From an uncultured Pseudomonas sp. (lineage in GTDB: Bacteria > Pseudomonadota > Gammaproteobacteria > Pseudomonadales > Pseudomonadaceae): DNA of 64,000 nt. Positions 31,330-41,500 of this stretch are shown here, in pieces. Every line of letters starts with the position of its first letter. Position 1 is the stretch's first letter. The position numbers and the translations under genes were made by a program. The notes below the pieces were generated by a model. It worked only from the letters and a program-made list of their open reading frames with translations, was not told the origin of the DNA and searched no databases. The DNA lies in assembly GCF_943846705.1 (NCBI RefSeq), contig NZ_OX044366.1:3410001-3474000 (forward strand), read 5' to 3'.

Positions 31330-32655
31330 ATGCACAGCCTTGAACAACTTCGCAGCGGAGAACTGGCCGGTATCACTCGGCTGGACCTTTGCTGCGACCT
31401 GTCCGACTTCCCAGAGGAGATTTTCTCCCTGGCCGACAGCCTCGAAGTGCTCAACCTCTCGGGAAACCGCCTCAGCGCACTCCCCGCTGACTTAGCGCGC
31501 CTGCACAAGCTGCGCATTCTGTTTTGCTCAGACAACCAGTTCACCTCAGTACCTGAGGTATTGGGCAACTGCACCCAGCTAGAAATGATCGGTTTCAAGA
31601 GCAACCGCATTCAACACCTGCCTGCTGCGGCACTACCACCGAAGTTGCGCTGGTTGATCCTGACCGACAATCGACTGCAGCAGCTACCGGCTGAGTTAGG
31701 TGACTGTGCGTACTTACAAAAGCTGATGCTGGCGGGCAACCGACTACGCGCGCTACCCGCGAGCCTGGCCAACCTGCATCGCTTGGAGCTGCTGCGCATC
31801 GCGGCAAACCGCCTAGAGCATCTGCCGGCATGGCTCACGGACTTACCGTCGTTGTGCTGGCTGGCCTTTGCCGGCAATCCATTCAGTGACGCCAGCGAAA
31901 CTGAAATTCTCCGGCAACACCCATTGCCGACCATCGCGCACGACACCCTTGAACTGGGTGAAATACTCGGCCAGGGCGCCTCGGGGATCATCCACAGCGC
32001 AACCTGGCAGCAGCCCAACCAGCCGGCGCGGGCCATGGCGGTGAAAATATTCAAGGGCGATGTGACCAGCGACGGGCTTGCCCACAGTGAGATGGCCGCC
32101 TGCATCGCAGCCGGTGAACACGCCAACCTGATCAGCGTGGCCGGCCCACTGCAACGACTGCAGGACGGCCCGCCCGGCCTGTTACTGGAGCGTATTGCGC
32201 CAAGCTTCCAAACACTGGCCGGGCCACCCTCACTCGCCAGCTGCACGCGCGACTGTTACGCCGAGCAGCGCCGTTTCACCGTGGCAGAAGCCTTACGCAT
32301 TTTGCGCGGCACAGCGGCGGCCGTCGCTCACCTGCATGAACGCGGCATTCTTCATGGCGATTTGTATGCACATAACTTGCTGGTCGACGCAGCAGGGCAA
32401 ACGCTACTGGGCGACTTCGGCGCTGCTTCGTTTTTTGAACCCCAGAGCAGCAGCGGGATCGCCCTGCAACAACTCGAGGCCAGGGCCTTTGCCGGTTTGC
32501 TGGAGGAGTTGTTACGCCGCTGTAATAAGGATGATCAGCCACATCAACAAACCCGCTTGTGGCAACTGCATGCGCGTTGTAACAACCCGCAACCTTCCGA
32601 GCGGCCATTGTTTGTCGACATCCTAGAGTGGCTGAAAGACTGCGACATGACCTAA
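31330..32655 (+). CDS. LRR-containing serine/threonine protein kinase
   Basis: A 441-residue protein joining leucine-rich repeats to a eukaryotic-like protein kinase. Residues about 38-190 hold seven repeats of 22-23 residues (LNLSGNRLSALP, LILTDNRLQQLP, LMLAGNRLRALP and so on). The kinase follows from about 208: glycine loop LGQGASG, Lys239 in AVKIF, catalytic loop HGDLYAHN (Asp344, Asn349), and DFG with Asp362. All key residues are present, so it should be active. There is no signal peptide or membrane segment, so it is cytoplasmic. I start at ATG 31330 because coding character begins there; no good ribosome site is visible. It is followed by a strong terminator. The substrate is unknown. 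Confidence 0.87.
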   Translation: MHSLEQLRSGELAGITRLDLCCDLSDFPEEIFSLADSLEVLNLSGNRLSALPADLARLHKLRILFCSDNQFTSVPEVLGNCTQLEMIGFKSNRIQHLPAAALPPKLRWLILTDNRLQQLPAELGDCAYLQKLMLAGNRLRALPASLANLHRLELLRIAANRLEHLPAWLTDLPSLCWLAFAGNPFSDASETEILRQHPLPTIAHDTLELGEILGQGASGIIHSATWQQPNQPARAMAVKIFKGDVTSDGLAHSEMAACIAAGEHANLISVAGPLQRLQDGPPGLLLERIAPSFQTLAGPPSLASCTRDCYAEQRRFTVAEALRILRGTAAAVAHLHERGILHGDLYAHNLLVDAAGQTLLGDFGAASFFEPQSSSGIALQQLEARAFAGLLEELLRRCNKDDQPHQQTRLWQLHARCNNPQPSERPLFVDILEWLKDCDMT

Positions 32656-32672
32656 GTAAATCATCAGCGTTT

Positions 32673-32719
32673 AAAGGGGCGGAGTGATTAAAAATAAATC
32701 ATTCCGCCCCTTTATTTTT
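32673..32719 (+). terminator. Terminator after LRR kinase gene
   Basis: A 17-bp stem (AAAGGGGCGGAGTGATT 32673-32689 / 32697-32713, one G-T wobble) with an A-rich 7-base loop, then TTTATTTTTG. Strong and near-symmetrical, so it may function in both directions. Confidence 0.9.
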
Positions 32720-32925
32720 GTTTCCTGATAGTGCCTGCGCCATTTGAATACGACTGGCGCTTAAATTTCCAGCCTATGCGTTTTCACGCGATCTAGGTCT
32801 TGATCCGACATTGATGGGGTGAATCCATACAACTTCAGGTCGATTTCAGACAAGTGTCACTATTCCTACAAAGTTTATGGTGGCAAGTCCTCCCGGACGG
32901 CATAAATAATAAATCAGAGGGATAT

Positions 32926-34881
32926 ATGACTATTCGCTTCAAACTGATAGCCGCCTTTATTGTCGTGACCTTGATTCCCGTGCTGATTATTACGCTGTTT
33001 GTCACTAGGCAGGCCATGGACCGGGAGCGCACCCAGTTCAATCAGAGCAGCGTTAAGCAGATTCAAGAAGTGGATAATGCATTTTCTATTTTCCTTGAAA
33101 GCGCTGCAGAAAACGTCACGCTATTGACTCAGACTCGGCTGTTGCAGTCCGCCGATAGCAGCCTGCCTCGCTACATGGAAAAATCGCAAGCAACGCAAAT
33201 GTCACCCCCTACCAGTGGGGCTGGCGTCGAAATCTATGAACTATTCGAGCAGTTCGGCACAACACACCCCAGCTACTCATTTGTGTATGCGTCTACTAGC
33301 CAGGGGCATTATCTGCAATGGCCAGTGTCTGAGCTTCGCGCCAACTACGATCCACGCGAACGGCCATGGTTCAAAGCAGCGCTCACTGGCAACGGCAAGC
33401 CTGTCCGTACTCAGGCTTACGAGTTCAAAGAAGCTAACGCCGTCATCATTTCCACCACGCAGACTTTTACCGATGCCGATGGCGGAACAGGTGTTATCTC
33501 TCTGGATGTTTCGCTGAACAAATTGACAGAAGTGGCCAAGAATGTCCGCTTTGGTGACAAGGGTTATCTGTTACTGGTGGAAGGTGACGGCACAGTATTG
33601 GCTGACCCTATGCACCCCACATACAACTTTAAAGCATTGGCTAGTCTGGGGGATGGGTACAAGTTTCTCGCCAGCCAGCCGGCAGGCTTTTATAGCGTGG
33701 AGCTGGAAGGTAAAGACTACAACGCCAGCGTGTATAAATCGCCAACTCTGGGTTGGACCTATATTGGCCTGATCGAAAGCAGCGAAATCAGCGCCGGTGC
33801 CTGGCATCTGGTGTGGGTGATCACGCTTCTCGGCAGTGCTCTGGTAGTGGTTTTTGGGCTGTGCGGCGTAGCACTGTCCAAGATGCTGATAGCGCCGATC
33901 AACAATACCTCGACCGGCTTGCGCGATATCGCCAGCGGCGACGCTGACCTGACGCGGCGTTTGCTGGTCAAGGGCAATGACGAAACGGCGCAAATGGCCA
34001 ATGGGTTCAACAGTTTTGTTGCCAGCATCCAGAACTTGATCAGGGAAATTCGCGCTTCCAGCCTAGAAGTTGAACGGGAGGCTATGGATATAGGGATTCA
34101 GGCCGACCAACTCGACTCTACAGCGCAACGCCAGTCGATGGCCGTGGACATGGTGTCTACTGCGTTCCATGAAATGGTCGCCACGGCCAATGAAGTGGCC
34201 ATGAACTGTAATCGCGCCGCTGAAGCCGCTCAGCATGGCCAGGATCAGGCGAATAAAGGGCAGCAAGTCATCGGCCTTATGGTCAGCCAGGTCAGCAGCC
34301 TGGGTGAGCGTATTCGTCTGGCATCTGAGTCGATCAGCCAGCTGGAGCAGAATACCCAGGACATTACCGCCATTCTCGACACCATTCGCGGCATTGCCGA
34401 CCAGACCAACCTGTTGGCGCTCAACGCCGCCATCGAGGCCGCTCGTGCCGGTGACCAAGGCCGTGGGTTTGCCGTGGTTGCCGATGAAGTACGCGCCTTG
34501 GCCAAGCGCACCTCCGATTCGACCGAACAGATCAACGGTTTGCTGCACAAGCTGGTCATCAGCAGCCAGAGTGTGGCACTGGAGATGCAGCACAGCCTGG
34601 TGCAATCAAACGAGTCGGTGGCCTTTACCGCCCAGGTGGAAGAGGCATTTGCTGGCGTGCATGTGGCGGTGACAACGATCAAGGACATGAACACCCAGAT
34701 AGCCACTGCAGCCGAGGAGCAACATGCTGTGGCCGAAGACATCAACCGCCATATCACTGATATTCACAGCGATGCCGGTCGTATTAGCGAGGTGTCCAGC
34801 GTGTCCAAAACCACCACGCACTCGCTGACGCAAATATCCAGCGAGCTGAACAAGCTGGTGGGCTGCTTCCGTACGGACTGA
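32926..34881 (+). CDS. Methyl-accepting chemotaxis protein with dCache sensor
   Basis: A 651-residue chemoreceptor. A membrane segment at about residues 5-28 is followed by a periplasmic double-Cache domain (about 30-280), a second membrane segment (about 286-310), HAMP, and a methyl-accepting hairpin with [20 protein letters not shown] near residue 490. The Cache domain has YDPRERPWF at residues 141-149, then Tyr165 and Asp194, matching the spacing of the amino-acid-binding dCache signature. The start ATG 32926 follows AGAGGGAT; the open frame extends upstream without receptor-like sequence. It stands alone between terminators. The ligand is predicted, not shown. Confidence 0.9.
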   Translation: MTIRFKLIAAFIVVTLIPVLIITLFVTRQAMDRERTQFNQSSVKQIQEVDNAFSIFLESAAENVTLLTQTRLLQSADSSLPRYMEKSQATQMSPPTSGAGVEIYELFEQFGTTHPSYSFVYASTSQGHYLQWPVSELRANYDPRERPWFKAALTGNGKPVRTQAYEFKEANAVIISTTQTFTDADGGTGVISLDVSLNKLTEVAKNVRFGDKGYLLLVEGDGTVLADPMHPTYNFKALASLGDGYKFLASQPAGFYSVELEGKDYNASVYKSPTLGWTYIGLIESSEISAGAWHLVWVITLLGSALVVVFGLCGVALSKMLIAPINNTSTGLRDIASGDADLTRRLLVKGNDETAQMANGFNSFVASIQNLIREIRASSLEVEREAMDIGIQADQLDSTAQRQSMAVDMVSTAFHEMVATANEVAMNCNRAAEAAQHGQDQANKGQQVIGLMVSQVSSLGERIRLASESISQLEQNTQDITAILDTIRGIADQTNLLALNAAIEAARAGDQGRGFAVVADEVRALAKRTSDSTEQINGLLHKLVISSQSVALEMQHSLVQSNESVAFTAQVEEAFAGVHVAVTTIKDMNTQIATAAEEQHAVAEDINRHITDIHSDAGRISEVSSVSKTTTHSLTQISSELNKLVGCFRTD

Positions 34882-35001
34882 GCGCTGTGCGGTCGTTGGC
34901 AGGCGTGTAGGTGCCTATAGCTAAATAGGCACTTGTATCTGGTTGATCTGCTGGCCGACGGTACGACCATGTGGATCGTGAATTACCCAGTAAGTCCTCA
35001 C

Positions 35002-35031
35002 AAAAAAACCGCCTTAGTTGGCGGTTTTTTT
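35002..35031. terminator. Bidirectional terminator between chemoreceptor and cysK
   Basis: A 12-bp stem with A7-CCGCC at 35002-35013 (AAAAAAACCGCC) and its complement at 35020-35031, loop TTAGTT. T runs are present on both strands, fitting the convergent genes either side. Confidence 0.92.
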
Positions 35032-35045
35032 GAGGCCGCTGCCGC

Positions 35046-36020
35046 TTACTGCTGCAATTCCTGCTCGGTGAACATGTCGGCAAACAGCATGCTCGACAGG
35101 TAGCGCTCACCGGAGTCCGGCAGGATCACCACAATGGTTTTACCCTGCATCTCAGGCTCGGCGGCAATACGCAGCGCCGCCGCCATGGCTGCGCCGCAGG
35201 AGATACCGCAGAGAATCCCCTCCTCGCGCATTAGGCGCAAAGCAAGTGCCTTAGCGTCATCGTCCGACACCAGCTCCACCCGGTCGACCATGCTCAAATC
35301 GAGGTTGGCTGGGACAAAGCCGGCGCCGATACCCTGAATCTTGTGCGGGCTGGGTTTGACCTCATCACCGGCGATGGTCTGGCTGATCACCGGTGAGCCA
35401 ATCGGCTCAACGGCTACCGAGATAATCGGCTTACCCTGAGTCTGCTTGATGTAACGCGAGATACCGGTAATGGTCCCGCCGGTACCGACGCCAGACACCA
35501 GCACATCAATCGCGCCGTCGGTGTCATTCCAGATTTCCGGGCCGGTGGTCGCTTCATGAATCGCCGGGTTGGCGGGGTTATTGAATTGCTGCGGCATAAA
35601 GTAGGTGCTGCTGTCGGAGGCGGCGATTTCTGCAGCCTTGTCGATGGCGCCTTTCATGCCTTTGGCCGGCTCGGTCAAAACCAGCTCAGCACCCAATGCT
35701 TTGAGTACCTTACGGCGCTCCAAGCTCATCGAGGCCGGCATGGTCAGTAGCAGCTTGTAACCGCGCGCCGCCGCGACGAAGGCCAGGCCAATACCGGTGT
35801 TACCGGAGGTCGGCTCAACGATGGTCATACCGGGCTTGAGCACACCGCGCTTTTCGGCATCCCAGACCATGCTCGCGCCGATGCGGCACTTCACCGAGTA
35901 GGCGGGGTTGCGCCCTTCGATCTTGGCCAGGATGGTTACCCCAGCCGGGCCCAGGCGATTGATCCGAACCAGCGGCGTGTTGCCGATAGCTTGTGCGTTG
36001 TCTGCGAAGATGCGGCTCAT
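35046..36020 (-). CDS. cysK: Cysteine synthase A (O-acetylserine sulfhydrylase)
   Basis: A 324-residue PLP enzyme forming cysteine from O-acetylserine and sulfide. The PLP Lys is in the segment [11 protein letters not shown] (residues about 36-46), the substrate loop is [11 protein letters not shown] near residue 70, and the PLP phosphate loop [11 protein letters not shown] is near residue 178. The C-terminal [12 protein letters not shown] is typical. Start MSRIF at 36020 is favoured over an ATG 6 codons upstream because AAGGA lies 7 bases before it. It is CysK-like rather than CysM on length and loop sequence. It diverges from the MoxR gene. Confidence 0.93.
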   Translation of the reverse strand: MSRIFADNAQAIGNTPLVRINRLGPAGVTILAKIEGRNPAYSVKCRIGASMVWDAEKRGVLKPGMTIVEPTSGNTGIGLAFVAAARGYKLLLTMPASMSLERRKVLKALGAELVLTEPAKGMKGAIDKAAEIAASDSSTYFMPQQFNNPANPAIHEATTGPEIWNDTDGAIDVLVSGVGTGGTITGISRYIKQTQGKPIISVAVEPIGSPVISQTIAGDEVKPSPHKIQGIGAGFVPANLDLSMVDRVELVSDDDAKALALRLMREEGILCGISCGAAMAAALRIAAEPEMQGKTIVVILPDSGERYLSSMLFADMFTEQELQQ

Positions 36021-36161
36021 GGCGAGGTCCTTGTTCATCGGTTGCCGAGTAAGTTCTCAAGCCTAAGGCCGCTTGCAGCAGCAGTCCAGCAGCGCGAGTG
36101 CTCTGGCGCAAAGCCGCAGCCGTTTTGATAGCCAATAGTTGTGACAAGCGCTGCGTGACCC

Positions 36162-36182
36162 GCCATTCAGTGACTGAATGGC
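36162..36182. promoter_or_regulatory. Palindrome in cysK-moxR divergent region
   Basis: GCCATTCAG at 36162-36170 and its exact complement CTGAATGGC at 36174-36182, separated by TGA, in the 262-bp region between divergent genes. It could be an operator or an RNA hairpin; the regulator is not known. Confidence 0.4.
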
Positions 36183-36282
36183 CCGTCTGCGTTCACAGTC
36201 GGCAGGGCTGCGCGTTATAGTCTGCTTTTCAAATACTGAACCCGCAGGTATGGCCTGCGCGTTACCGTTCGAGGATTTACCG

Positions 36283-37128
36283 ATGAAGTTCGAAGGCACC
36301 CAGTCCTACGTCGCCACCGACGACCTCAAGCTCGCGGTCAATGCCGCTATTACCTTGGAGCGTCCACTGCTGGTCAAGGGCGAGCCGGGCACTGGTAAAA
36401 CCATGCTGGCCGAACAACTGGCGGAGTCCTTTGGTGCACGCCTGATCACCTGGCACATCAAATCCACGACCAAAGCCCACCAAGGCCTGTATGAGTACGA
36501 TGCGGTCAGCCGCCTGCGTGACTCGCAATTGGATTCGGACAAAGTCCACGATGTGCGCAACTACATCAAGAAAGGCAAGCTGTGGGAGGCTTTCGAGGCC
36601 GAAGAGCGGGTGATTCTGCTGATCGACGAAATCGACAAGGCCGACATCGAGTTCCCCAACGACCTGTTGCAAGAACTCGACAAGATGGAGTTCTACGTTT
36701 ACGAGACCAACGAGACGATCAAGGCCAGCAAGCGCCCGATCATCATCATTACCTCGAACAACGAGAAAGAACTGCCGGACGCCTTCCTGCGTCGCTGCTT
36801 CTTCCACTACATCGCCTTCCCGGATCGCGCGACCTTGCAGAAGATCGTCGACGTGCACTACCCAAATATCAAGAAAGACCTGGTCGCCGAAGCGCTGGAC
36901 GTGTTCTTCGACGTGCGCAAAGTACCGGGCCTGAAGAAGAAGCCGTCCACCAGCGAGCTGGTCGACTGGCTCAAGCTGCTGATGGCCGACAATATCGGCG
37001 AAGCCGTGCTACGCGAGCGCGATCCAACCAAGGCCATCCCGCCACTGGCCGGTGCCCTGGTGAAGAACGAGCAGGATGTGCAGCTGCTGGAGCGCCTGGC
37101 GTTTATGAGCCGCCGCGCCTCGCGCTAA
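36283..37128 (+). CDS. MoxR family AAA+ ATPase
   Basis: A 281-residue AAA+ ATPase of the MoxR group, cytoplasmic chaperone-like proteins that usually act with a VWA-domain partner on complex assembly or metal insertion. Walker A GEPGTGKTM lies at about residues 33-41, Walker B ILLIDEIDKAD near 113, and sensor 1 ITSNNEKELPDAFLRRC near 165 with the arginine finger. The start is ATG 36283, with GAGGA upstream; the open frame reaches further left but lacks MoxR character. The VWA partner is the next gene, separated by a 144-bp gap holding a palindromic repeat. Confidence 0.9.
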   Translation: MKFEGTQSYVATDDLKLAVNAAITLERPLLVKGEPGTGKTMLAEQLAESFGARLITWHIKSTTKAHQGLYEYDAVSRLRDSQLDSDKVHDVRNYIKKGKLWEAFEAEERVILLIDEIDKADIEFPNDLLQELDKMEFYVYETNETIKASKRPIIIITSNNEKELPDAFLRRCFFHYIAFPDRATLQKIVDVHYPNIKKDLVAEALDVFFDVRKVPGLKKKPSTSELVDWLKLLMADNIGEAVLRERDPTKAIPPLAGALVKNEQDVQLLERLAFMSRRASR

Positions 37129-37139
37129 GCGACGCTCTT

Positions 37140-37250
37140 GTAGGGTGGGTTAGCCAGAGGCGTAACCCACCCACCAGCCAACTGGCTGGCCATGACGGTG
37201 CCTGCGGCATCGATGGTGGGTTACGCCGCTGCGCGTCTAACCCACCCTAC
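37140..37250. repeat. MITE/BIME-like palindromic element
   Basis: A 111-bp element with 14-bp perfect terminal inverted repeats (GTAGGGTGGGTTAG at 37140-37153, complement at 37237-37250), a nested perfect 13-bp pair (37159-37171 / 37215-37227) and a central hairpin CCAGCCA/TGGCTGG (37174-37180 / 37183-37189). Each half alone can also form a hairpin through GGTGGGTTA/TAACCCACC. It carries no ORF. It resembles the REP-like GGGTGGGTTA palindromes scattered in many gamma-proteobacteria. Confidence 0.82.
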
Positions 37251-37272
37251 GGTTACTCATGAGGGCGCTTAT

Positions 37273-38451
37273 ATGCTGCTCAACCTGTTCAATGAAATGC
37301 GCGCCGCTAAGGTGCCGGTGTCGGTGCGTGAGCTGCTCGACCTGATCAACGCGTTGAAACACAACGTGGTGTTCGCCGACATGGACGAATTCTATTTCCT
37401 CGCGCGCACCATCTTGGTCAAAGACGAGCGGCATTTCGACAAGTTCGACCGCGCGTTTGGGGCTTACTTCAAGGGCCTGGAAAACCTCAACCAGCACATC
37501 GAGGCACTGATCCCCGATGAGTGGCTGCGCAAAGAGTTCGAGCGTTCACTGACCGATGAAGAGCGCGCCAAAATCGAATCCTTGGGCGGCCTCGACAAAC
37601 TGATCGAGGAGTTCAAGAAGCGCCTCGAAGAACAAAAGGAACGCCACGAGGGCGGCAACAAATGGATCGGTACCGGCGGCACCAGCCCATTCGGCTCAGG
37701 CGGTTTCAACCCGGAAGGCATTCGTGTCGGTGATGCGGGTAAGCGTCAGGGCAAGGCGGTTAAAGTCTGGGACCAGCGTGAGTACAAGAACCTCGACGAT
37801 CAGGTCGAACTGGGTACGCGCAATATCAAGGTGGCCCTGCGGCGCCTGCGCAAGTTCGCTCGCCAGGGTGCGCAGGATGAACTGGACTTGGACGGCACCA
37901 TCGACCACACCGCCAAGGACGGCGGCCTGCTGAATATCCAGATGCGCCCGGAACGGCGCAATGCGGTGAAGCTGCTGATCCTGTTCGACATCGGCGGCTC
38001 GATGGACGCCCACGTTAAGGTCTGCGAAGAGTTGTTCAGCGCCTGCAAGACCGAGTTCAAGCATATGGAGTACTTCTACTTCCATAACTGCGTGTACGAG
38101 TCGGTGTGGAAGAACAACCTACGCCGCACTTCCGAGCGTTTCTCCACCCAGGATCTGCTGCATAAATACGGTGCTGATTACAAAGTGGTCTTCGTCGGCG
38201 ACGCCGCCATGGCGCCGTATGAGATCACCCAGGCCGGCGGCAGCGTCGAGCATTGGAACGAAGAACCGGGCTACGTCTGGATTAAGCGCTTTATGGAGAA
38301 GTACAAAAAACTTATCTGGATCAACCCTTACCCCAAGGACACATGGAGCTACACCGCGTCGACCAATATCATGCGTGAATTGCTGGAAGACCAGATGTAC
38401 CCGCTGACCTTGCAGGGGTTGGAAGACGGCATGAAGTTTTTGTCGAAGTAA
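37273..38451 (+). CDS. VWA domain protein (CoxE-like), partner of MoxR ATPase
   Basis: A 392-residue cytoplasmic protein with a C-terminal von Willebrand A domain from about residue 230. The metal-binding loop is LFDIGGSMDAH near residues 237-247, where the usual DxSxS has Gly in the first Ser position (DxGxS). The N-terminal half is helical and charged, with a coiled-coil-like stretch (LEEFKKRLEEQKERHEGG) at about residues 112-130 and a Gly-rich linker. MoxR-VWA pairs are thought to remodel or activate client complexes. The start ATG 37273 has GAGGGC upstream; an earlier in-frame ATG falls inside the repeat element. It is followed by a terminator. Confidence 0.86.
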   Translation: MLLNLFNEMRAAKVPVSVRELLDLINALKHNVVFADMDEFYFLARTILVKDERHFDKFDRAFGAYFKGLENLNQHIEALIPDEWLRKEFERSLTDEERAKIESLGGLDKLIEEFKKRLEEQKERHEGGNKWIGTGGTSPFGSGGFNPEGIRVGDAGKRQGKAVKVWDQREYKNLDDQVELGTRNIKVALRRLRKFARQGAQDELDLDGTIDHTAKDGGLLNIQMRPERRNAVKLLILFDIGGSMDAHVKVCEELFSACKTEFKHMEYFYFHNCVYESVWKNNLRRTSERFSTQDLLHKYGADYKVVFVGDAAMAPYEITQAGGSVEHWNEEPGYVWIKRFMEKYKKLIWINPYPKDTWSYTASTNIMRELLEDQMYPLTLQGLEDGMKFLSK

Positions 38452-38478
38452 CCCCGAGCCAACACTCAGCGCGCACAA

Positions 38479-38513
38479 AAAAAGCCCCAGCCGACTCTCG
38501 ACTGGGGCTTTTT
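38479..38513. terminator. Bidirectional terminator between VWA and RTX peroxidase genes
   Basis: A 12-bp stem, AAAAAGCCCCAG at 38479-38490 with its complement at 38502-38513, flanked by A and T runs, 28 bp after the VWA stop and 62 bp from the convergent stop. Confidence 0.9.
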
Positions 38514-38575
38514 GTTAACGCATCACGCAAGCGCGTGCAAAGCCTGCCGTCCCTGGCATGGGTTTATCGTGGCTC

Positions 38576-41500
38576 TCACACCAGCTGGAAGTCAGCAATG
38601 GTCACCGTAGTAGCATTGGTGACACCAACCAAGGTGATAGTGCCGCCGTCAGCGCCATTGATTGACACCAAGGTGTCGTTGCCAATGTCAGTGATGCTCA
38701 CGCGACTATTGAAGGTTGCCGCAGTCAGGTTGAAGTAGGCGATATTTAGCAGATCCTGACCACCCACGGGGTTGGCATCGAAGCCAATAACGGTATCGTT
38801 GCCAAAGTTCGCCCCGAACACCAAGATGTCATTGCCTTGGCTGACGTCCATGATGTCGTTACCTTCGCCACCGATCATGCGGTCATTGCCCCCTCCGCCG
38901 TTCAAGAAGTCATCACCCGCGCCACCTTCCAAGGTGTCGTTACCGGCTCCGCCGAGCAAGGTGTCATTACCCATCCCGCCTTCAAGCAGGTCATTACCGC
39001 CACCGCCGTTTAAGGTGTCGTTGCCATCGCCCCCTATCAGGGTATCGTTACCGCCAGCGCCATTCAGCGTATCGTTGCCGACCCCGCCTTGGATTACGTT
39101 ATCCAAGCCGTTGCCGTTGACTACCGTGGCATTGCTACCGACATGGGTCAGGTTCTCCACGTTGGCACGCAGGTTAAAGCTAGAGCTGGTGGAATAGACG
39201 GTATCAATACCACCGCCAACTCCTTCGATGATGATGTCATTGGCGACATCGACAAAGTAGCTGTCGTCGCCAAAACCGCCAATCATCCGATCAGCGCCGG
39301 CGCCACCATCCAGGCTGTCATTACCATTGCCACCTGTCAGGATGTTGTTCAAGGCATTACCTGTCCCAACAAAGTCACCGATGCCGGTAAAGGTCAGCCT
39401 TTCTACGTTAGCGTCGAGCACATAGCTCAGCAGTGAGGTCAGCACAGTATCGGTGCCTTGCCCCGCCAGCTCAGTCACCACATCGCCAACATCATCGACA
39501 ATGTAGGTATCGTTGCCAGTGCCGCCAATCATCACATCGGCGCCTAAGCCACCATCTAGAATGTCGCTACCCGCGCCGCCATCCAGCAAGTCATTACCCG
39601 CCAAACCAATGAGCACATCATTGCCGCCCAATGCGAATATCTGGTCATCAAACTCGGTGCCAGTCAGGGTTTCGCTTGCATTGGTGCCGATGATCACGGC
39701 ACTGGCAACCAGTGCTGTAGCCGCCGACGTGACGCTCTCGAACGTACCGCGGTTGTCGGTGTAGGACACCACTACACGTATCTGCTGACTCGACTGAGCT
39801 GCGGTGACGGTGAAAGTTTCACCATTGGCTCCCGCAATATCGCTGAAGGTGGCGCCACTACCGGACTGCCACTGGAAGGCAAATGTCACTCCGACCAAGC
39901 CATCGGCATCGGCCAAGCCAAGGGTCGACGCACTCAACAGCTGCCCGACAATTGGCGTGTCATTGCTAAGCAGCGGTAAACCGGTCGGTGCATCGTTGAC
40001 GTTAGTGACCGCCGCCGTGATGTCAGACGTAATTGATCCTGGATAACCCCCATCATCGACAAACGAAGCAACTACCCGCAGCGTTAAACCTACTTCAGCA
40101 TCTCCAGGCTGGAAGCTTGGCCCGTTGCCGACATCCGTCCACACACCATTCACATCCGCCTGCCAGGTGTAGGTAATGGTCGCATTCAACAAGCCATTGG
40201 GGTCGCTGATGGTATCCGTGACGGTCAATAGCTGATCTTCGGCTGGGGTCAGGCTGCTAATGGTCACACTACCTGTGGCAGGACGATCAACCAGCCACAT
40301 TGTGTGGTCAGCAAACTCAACCCGCTCGATGTTGCGCAGCCAGTCAGAGCCTTCAGCCCCCGTCGTATCGACTACCTGGAAGCTACCGTCGAAGTTCTCG
40401 GTGACTTCAAAGTTGGCAAAGACTCCACTAAACACCGCGGTATCGATATCGTCCGCACTGTTGCTATAGAGAATCTCCCGCACGATCTGCAATTGACCGG
40501 GGTTGATCTCACCGCTAAGCATGCGCAGCTTGATTTCATTCATGCTATCGACGCTGAACCACTGACCCGGATTAGGGTTGGCAGCCGTTGGAACCGCATT
40601 CAGCACGCTAATGCGCACATTCAGCCAGGCGTCGCCATCGAGGATGTCATTACCGGCTTTACCCTGGAGAAAGTCGCTGCCGCCCCCGCCGAGCAAAATG
40701 TCGGAGGGGCTGTCACCGACAAAAGTGACGATACCGTTGCCATCACGCACCACAGCGGCTTCGTCCATCACCACAACGGTGTACGCCTTACCGTTCCAGG
40801 TAAAGGTTTCTGTGATCAAGTGACTGACCAACTGATCAAAACCATTGATCCGGTCAACGCTTGTTTGCAACAGGGCGTTCGAGAAGCTCTCCAATGGAGT
40901 ATTCGCATCAAATATCGCCGCCCCACCACCATCGGCACCTGCGGCCCCGGTCACGACCTCGCGACCAATCAGGGTGTCATTGAAGTTCCATCCCGACAGG
41001 CCTTCGACCAGGTCAAAGCGATCACGCAGAATGAGATTCTGCTGGTTAACGAAGATCGGGATTCCCAAGTCGGAGAAAGCCCCATTAGGGTCGCCCTTGT
41101 GCACAGCCCAGTCAAACCCGGCCATGCCGTTGTTACGCTGAATGCCGGGACCTTGGAACATGATGTCATCGCCCGACTCGCCATCGTAGTCGGTGTCGTT
41201 GCCCTGTCCATTGAGCACATCGTGGCCAATGATCGGGCTGTTGAAGAATAACTCCGAGTTTTCCCCGGCTAGGGTGTCAAACCCTTCGCCGCCCTCAATC
41301 CAGTCATCCCCCTCGTTACCCAGCAGGAAGTCTGAATCGTTACCACCCAGGATAAAGTCGTTGTCAAGGCCGCCAAATACCTCAGTGGCATCATGACCGG
41401 TGATGATGAAGTCTTGACCCGCACCGCCAAACACCAGGTCGTTGCCCATGCCTGAGGAGATCACGTCATTGCCGGCGTCACCATGCAAGAAGTCTGCGCC

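Noticed and set aside
38790..39690. Regularly spaced repeats resembling a CRISPR array
   Set aside because: The repeats are 27-base codon units of the RTX nonapeptide GGxGNDxLx, in frame in the peroxidase gene, without constant spacers.
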